Part shown: positions 62,595-64,000 of the stretch, piece after piece
Position numbering within the stretch: position 1 is the first letter of the stretch
Layout: the number at the start of each line of letters is the position of its first letter
Assembly: GCA_963575745.1 (NCBI GenBank)
Contig: CAUYUJ010016699.1
Location: 157,001-221,000, forward strand
Source: Prorocentrum cordatum
Taxonomy: Eukaryota > Sar > Dinophyceae > Prorocentrales > Prorocentraceae
Length of the DNA stretch: 64,000 bases
Direction: 5' to 3'
Position numbers and translations under genes: made by a program
Notes under the pieces: model-generated
What the model saw: only the letters and a program-made list of their open reading frames with translations
Databases searched by the model: none
Told to the model about the DNA's origin: nothing

Positions 62595-63277
62595 AGTGCC
62601 CCCCCCTACAGTACGTAAGCATCTATGTGGGCATGCCAATCTGCGTCCGCATCGCGTGGCGCGCAATTGGTCTCCATTTACACACTTTGAGCTTTACTGG
62701 TTGGCGTCTGGGGGGTAGGTTGGAAACGCAGTAGTACCAGTCCGTAACCTCGATGTCTTAGCAGGCACAGCGCTCACAAGCCCAGAGGCTGGCTCCCTTT
62801 CTGGCTACCGGAGGAGGCGCGTCAGTGTTCTGGCGCGGTGCTGCGAAAAGACATCGTCGGTCGAGGCTGCAGCTTTCACATTGCAGTGGATGTGAGGCCT
62901 GAAGATGCTGGCCATGACCAGCCACGCCCCCTCCTGTCCTGTGAACCTGTGAAATCAAAGCAGCGCCGAGAGGCATTCGTTCGCCAATCGCCTTTCCGAA
63001 TTGCGCTCTCGCGTCAAGAAGTAACACCCAACTGGCAATCGCACAAACACCCCAGAGCCAGAACATACCCGTAATACCTTCAAGGGACACGCAATCTCCG
63101 CGTGGAGCTGTTTCGGAAGCTGACGCGCGCTGAATGCTTGTGGAGACCAGAAAATGTGAAATTTCCTAGTCGGGTAATCCGCCAAACAGCATGAAGAAGG
63201 TGGAGGAGCGTACTGGCTAGCAGGTGAGGCGAGGATCACGGGGGCGCAGGGAAGCGGGCGCACTTGCGCGTTTGGCG
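62595..63277. repeat. Long direct repeat, right copy (LTR-like)
   Basis: About 680 bp; partner of 59291-60013, visibly around 80% identical by eye. Same orientation. Ends ACTTGCGCGTTTGGCGGCGC. Confidence 0.88.
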
Positions 63278-63590
63278 GCGCCCAACGTGGGGAAGGTCAG
63301 AATTTTATTTGATCTGCGTAACATGGCTCTCCGCTGGACCCACCAGGGGCGCATGGACCTCAGGACATTCGTGACTGAGACGACGCCAAGGTGAGGCCTA
63401 ACCTCGCTCGATCTGCGTAACGCCGCACTGCGCCAGACCCCCCAAGGGCATTGGAAGGTGGAGACCGTCAACTGCAGACAGAATTGGCATCGCTAAACGG
63501 GGTCGACGTCTCAGTTGATCTTCCTGAGACCGCACCCTCGTCGACCCCCAACGGCGCACCAAAGTGGCGAAACTTGCACGACTGGTCGGC
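63278..63590. other. Unassigned sequence, related to the 20.4-kb degenerate repeat
   Basis: GATCTGCGTAAC and CGCTGGACCC / GCGCCAGACCC words in two loose copies. Probably the intron or 3' flank of the glycosyltransferase. Confidence 0.45.
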
Positions 63591-64000
63591 TTATCAAGTC
63601 CTCGATGTCCACGTCCACGAATCTTCTCTTCTTGACGTCCGCGGCGGTGCACCAGCCCCGGTCCCAGACGTCGCCCATCTGGCGACCAGGGCAGTCCGAC
63701 TCGCTGCAGTCCATCACGGCGGTGTAGAGCAAATTCGCCTGCCGCGCCAGCTTCGCGAACTGCGAGACCGGGAAGCCCTGCAACCACCGGCGGTCAGTGG
63801 CGCCCGCCGCCGGGCATCTGCCCGCCGCGCTGTCGCGCCGCCAAGCGTCGACGGCCTCCTCGAACACGGAGGAGTTCATGTGCGTGCCTGGCCCCCGCCA
63901 GAAGGGGGAGTCCACGCTGCCACCCTCCAGCTCGCACTCCACCGCCACCTCCACGACCGCGGCGCCCTGCGGCAAAAAGATCATGCCGGTGAGGTCCGCG
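63591..64000 (-). CDS. GT61-family glycosyltransferase, C-terminal part (runs off the window)
   Basis: The minus frame enters at the window edge with ADLTGMIFLPQGAAVVEVAV. The AxLTxMxFLPxGAAVVE motif is the characteristic C-terminal box of GT61 glycosyltransferases (O-GlcNAc or xylosyl transferase relatives, DUF563), where it helps bind the nucleotide sugar. It continues with SVFEEAVDAWRRDSAAG, VSQFAKLARQANLLYTAVMD, a Cys-rich CSESDCPG, and ends around RRFVDVDIEDLI. The frame stays open to a stop at 63511, but residues beyond IEDLI look non-conserved, so a splice donor probably lies near 63570-63600. The enzyme would act in the secretory pathway. The N-terminal catalytic part is outside the window. 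Confidence 0.72.

Noticed and set aside
1-64000. tRNA, rRNA and SL RNA genes
   Set aside because: No cloverleaf with a GGTTCGAATCC-type arm and no rRNA sequence was noticed. The only SL match lacks the GT donor and Sm-like downstream sequence of an SL RNA gene.

Overview
This window looks like nuclear DNA of a dinoflagellate. The best evidence is a complete 22-nt dinoflagellate spliced-leader (DinoSL) relic on the minus strand at 7028-7049. Supporting signs are splice donors of GT, GC and GA type, GC-rich sequence with very large introns, a degenerate DIRS-type retroelement carrying reverse transcriptase, tyrosine recombinase and methyltransferase-like domains, and a heavy load of microsatellites, minisatellites and fold-back elements. 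I cannot resolve the genus. One assembly gap of 100 N lies at 8931-9030.

Layout. 0-5.6 kb: minisatellites, two blocks of a GGCC-rich 12-mer array, and a 1.5-kb GGA/GAT microsatellite. 5.65-7.05 kb: an intronless, SL-tagged retrocopy (minus strand) sitting inside that microsatellite. 7-13.3 kb: repeats and unassigned sequence. 13.4-40.4 kb, perhaps to 43.3 kb: one minus-strand voltage-gated potassium channel gene (EAG/CNG/KCNH-like). Ten small exons were recognised by translation and lie in the correct protein order: S1 end/S2, S3, S4, S5, pore (GYGD filter), S6, post-S6 segment and three C-linker pieces. Nine of the ten are in phase 0. The introns hold most of the repeats in the window, including a 6.3-kb DIRS-like element with complete split direct repeats (25.67-31.96 kb), a related empty copy of its target site (35.1 kb), several fold-back/MITE-like elements, a 77-bp minisatellite and many GGCC arrays. 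43.3-59 kb: no confirmed gene; long microsatellite and minisatellite territory, including a composite of GGGACACC motifs and ATC tracts. 59.3-63.3 kb: two direct repeats of about 700 bp flank an AT-richer interior with broken reading frames (LTR-like or composite). 63.59-64.0 kb: the C-terminal part of a minus-strand GT61-type glycosyltransferase running off the window.

The window is therefore mostly one repeat-inflated ion-channel gene plus intergenic repeats. Many long open frames here (glutamate/arginine/serine runs, collagen-like GGCC-array frames, 77-bp-array frames) are explained by repeats whose structure avoids stops, and are not annotated as genes. No tRNA, rRNA or CRISPR array was recognised. 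All identities were read by eye; no searches were run.
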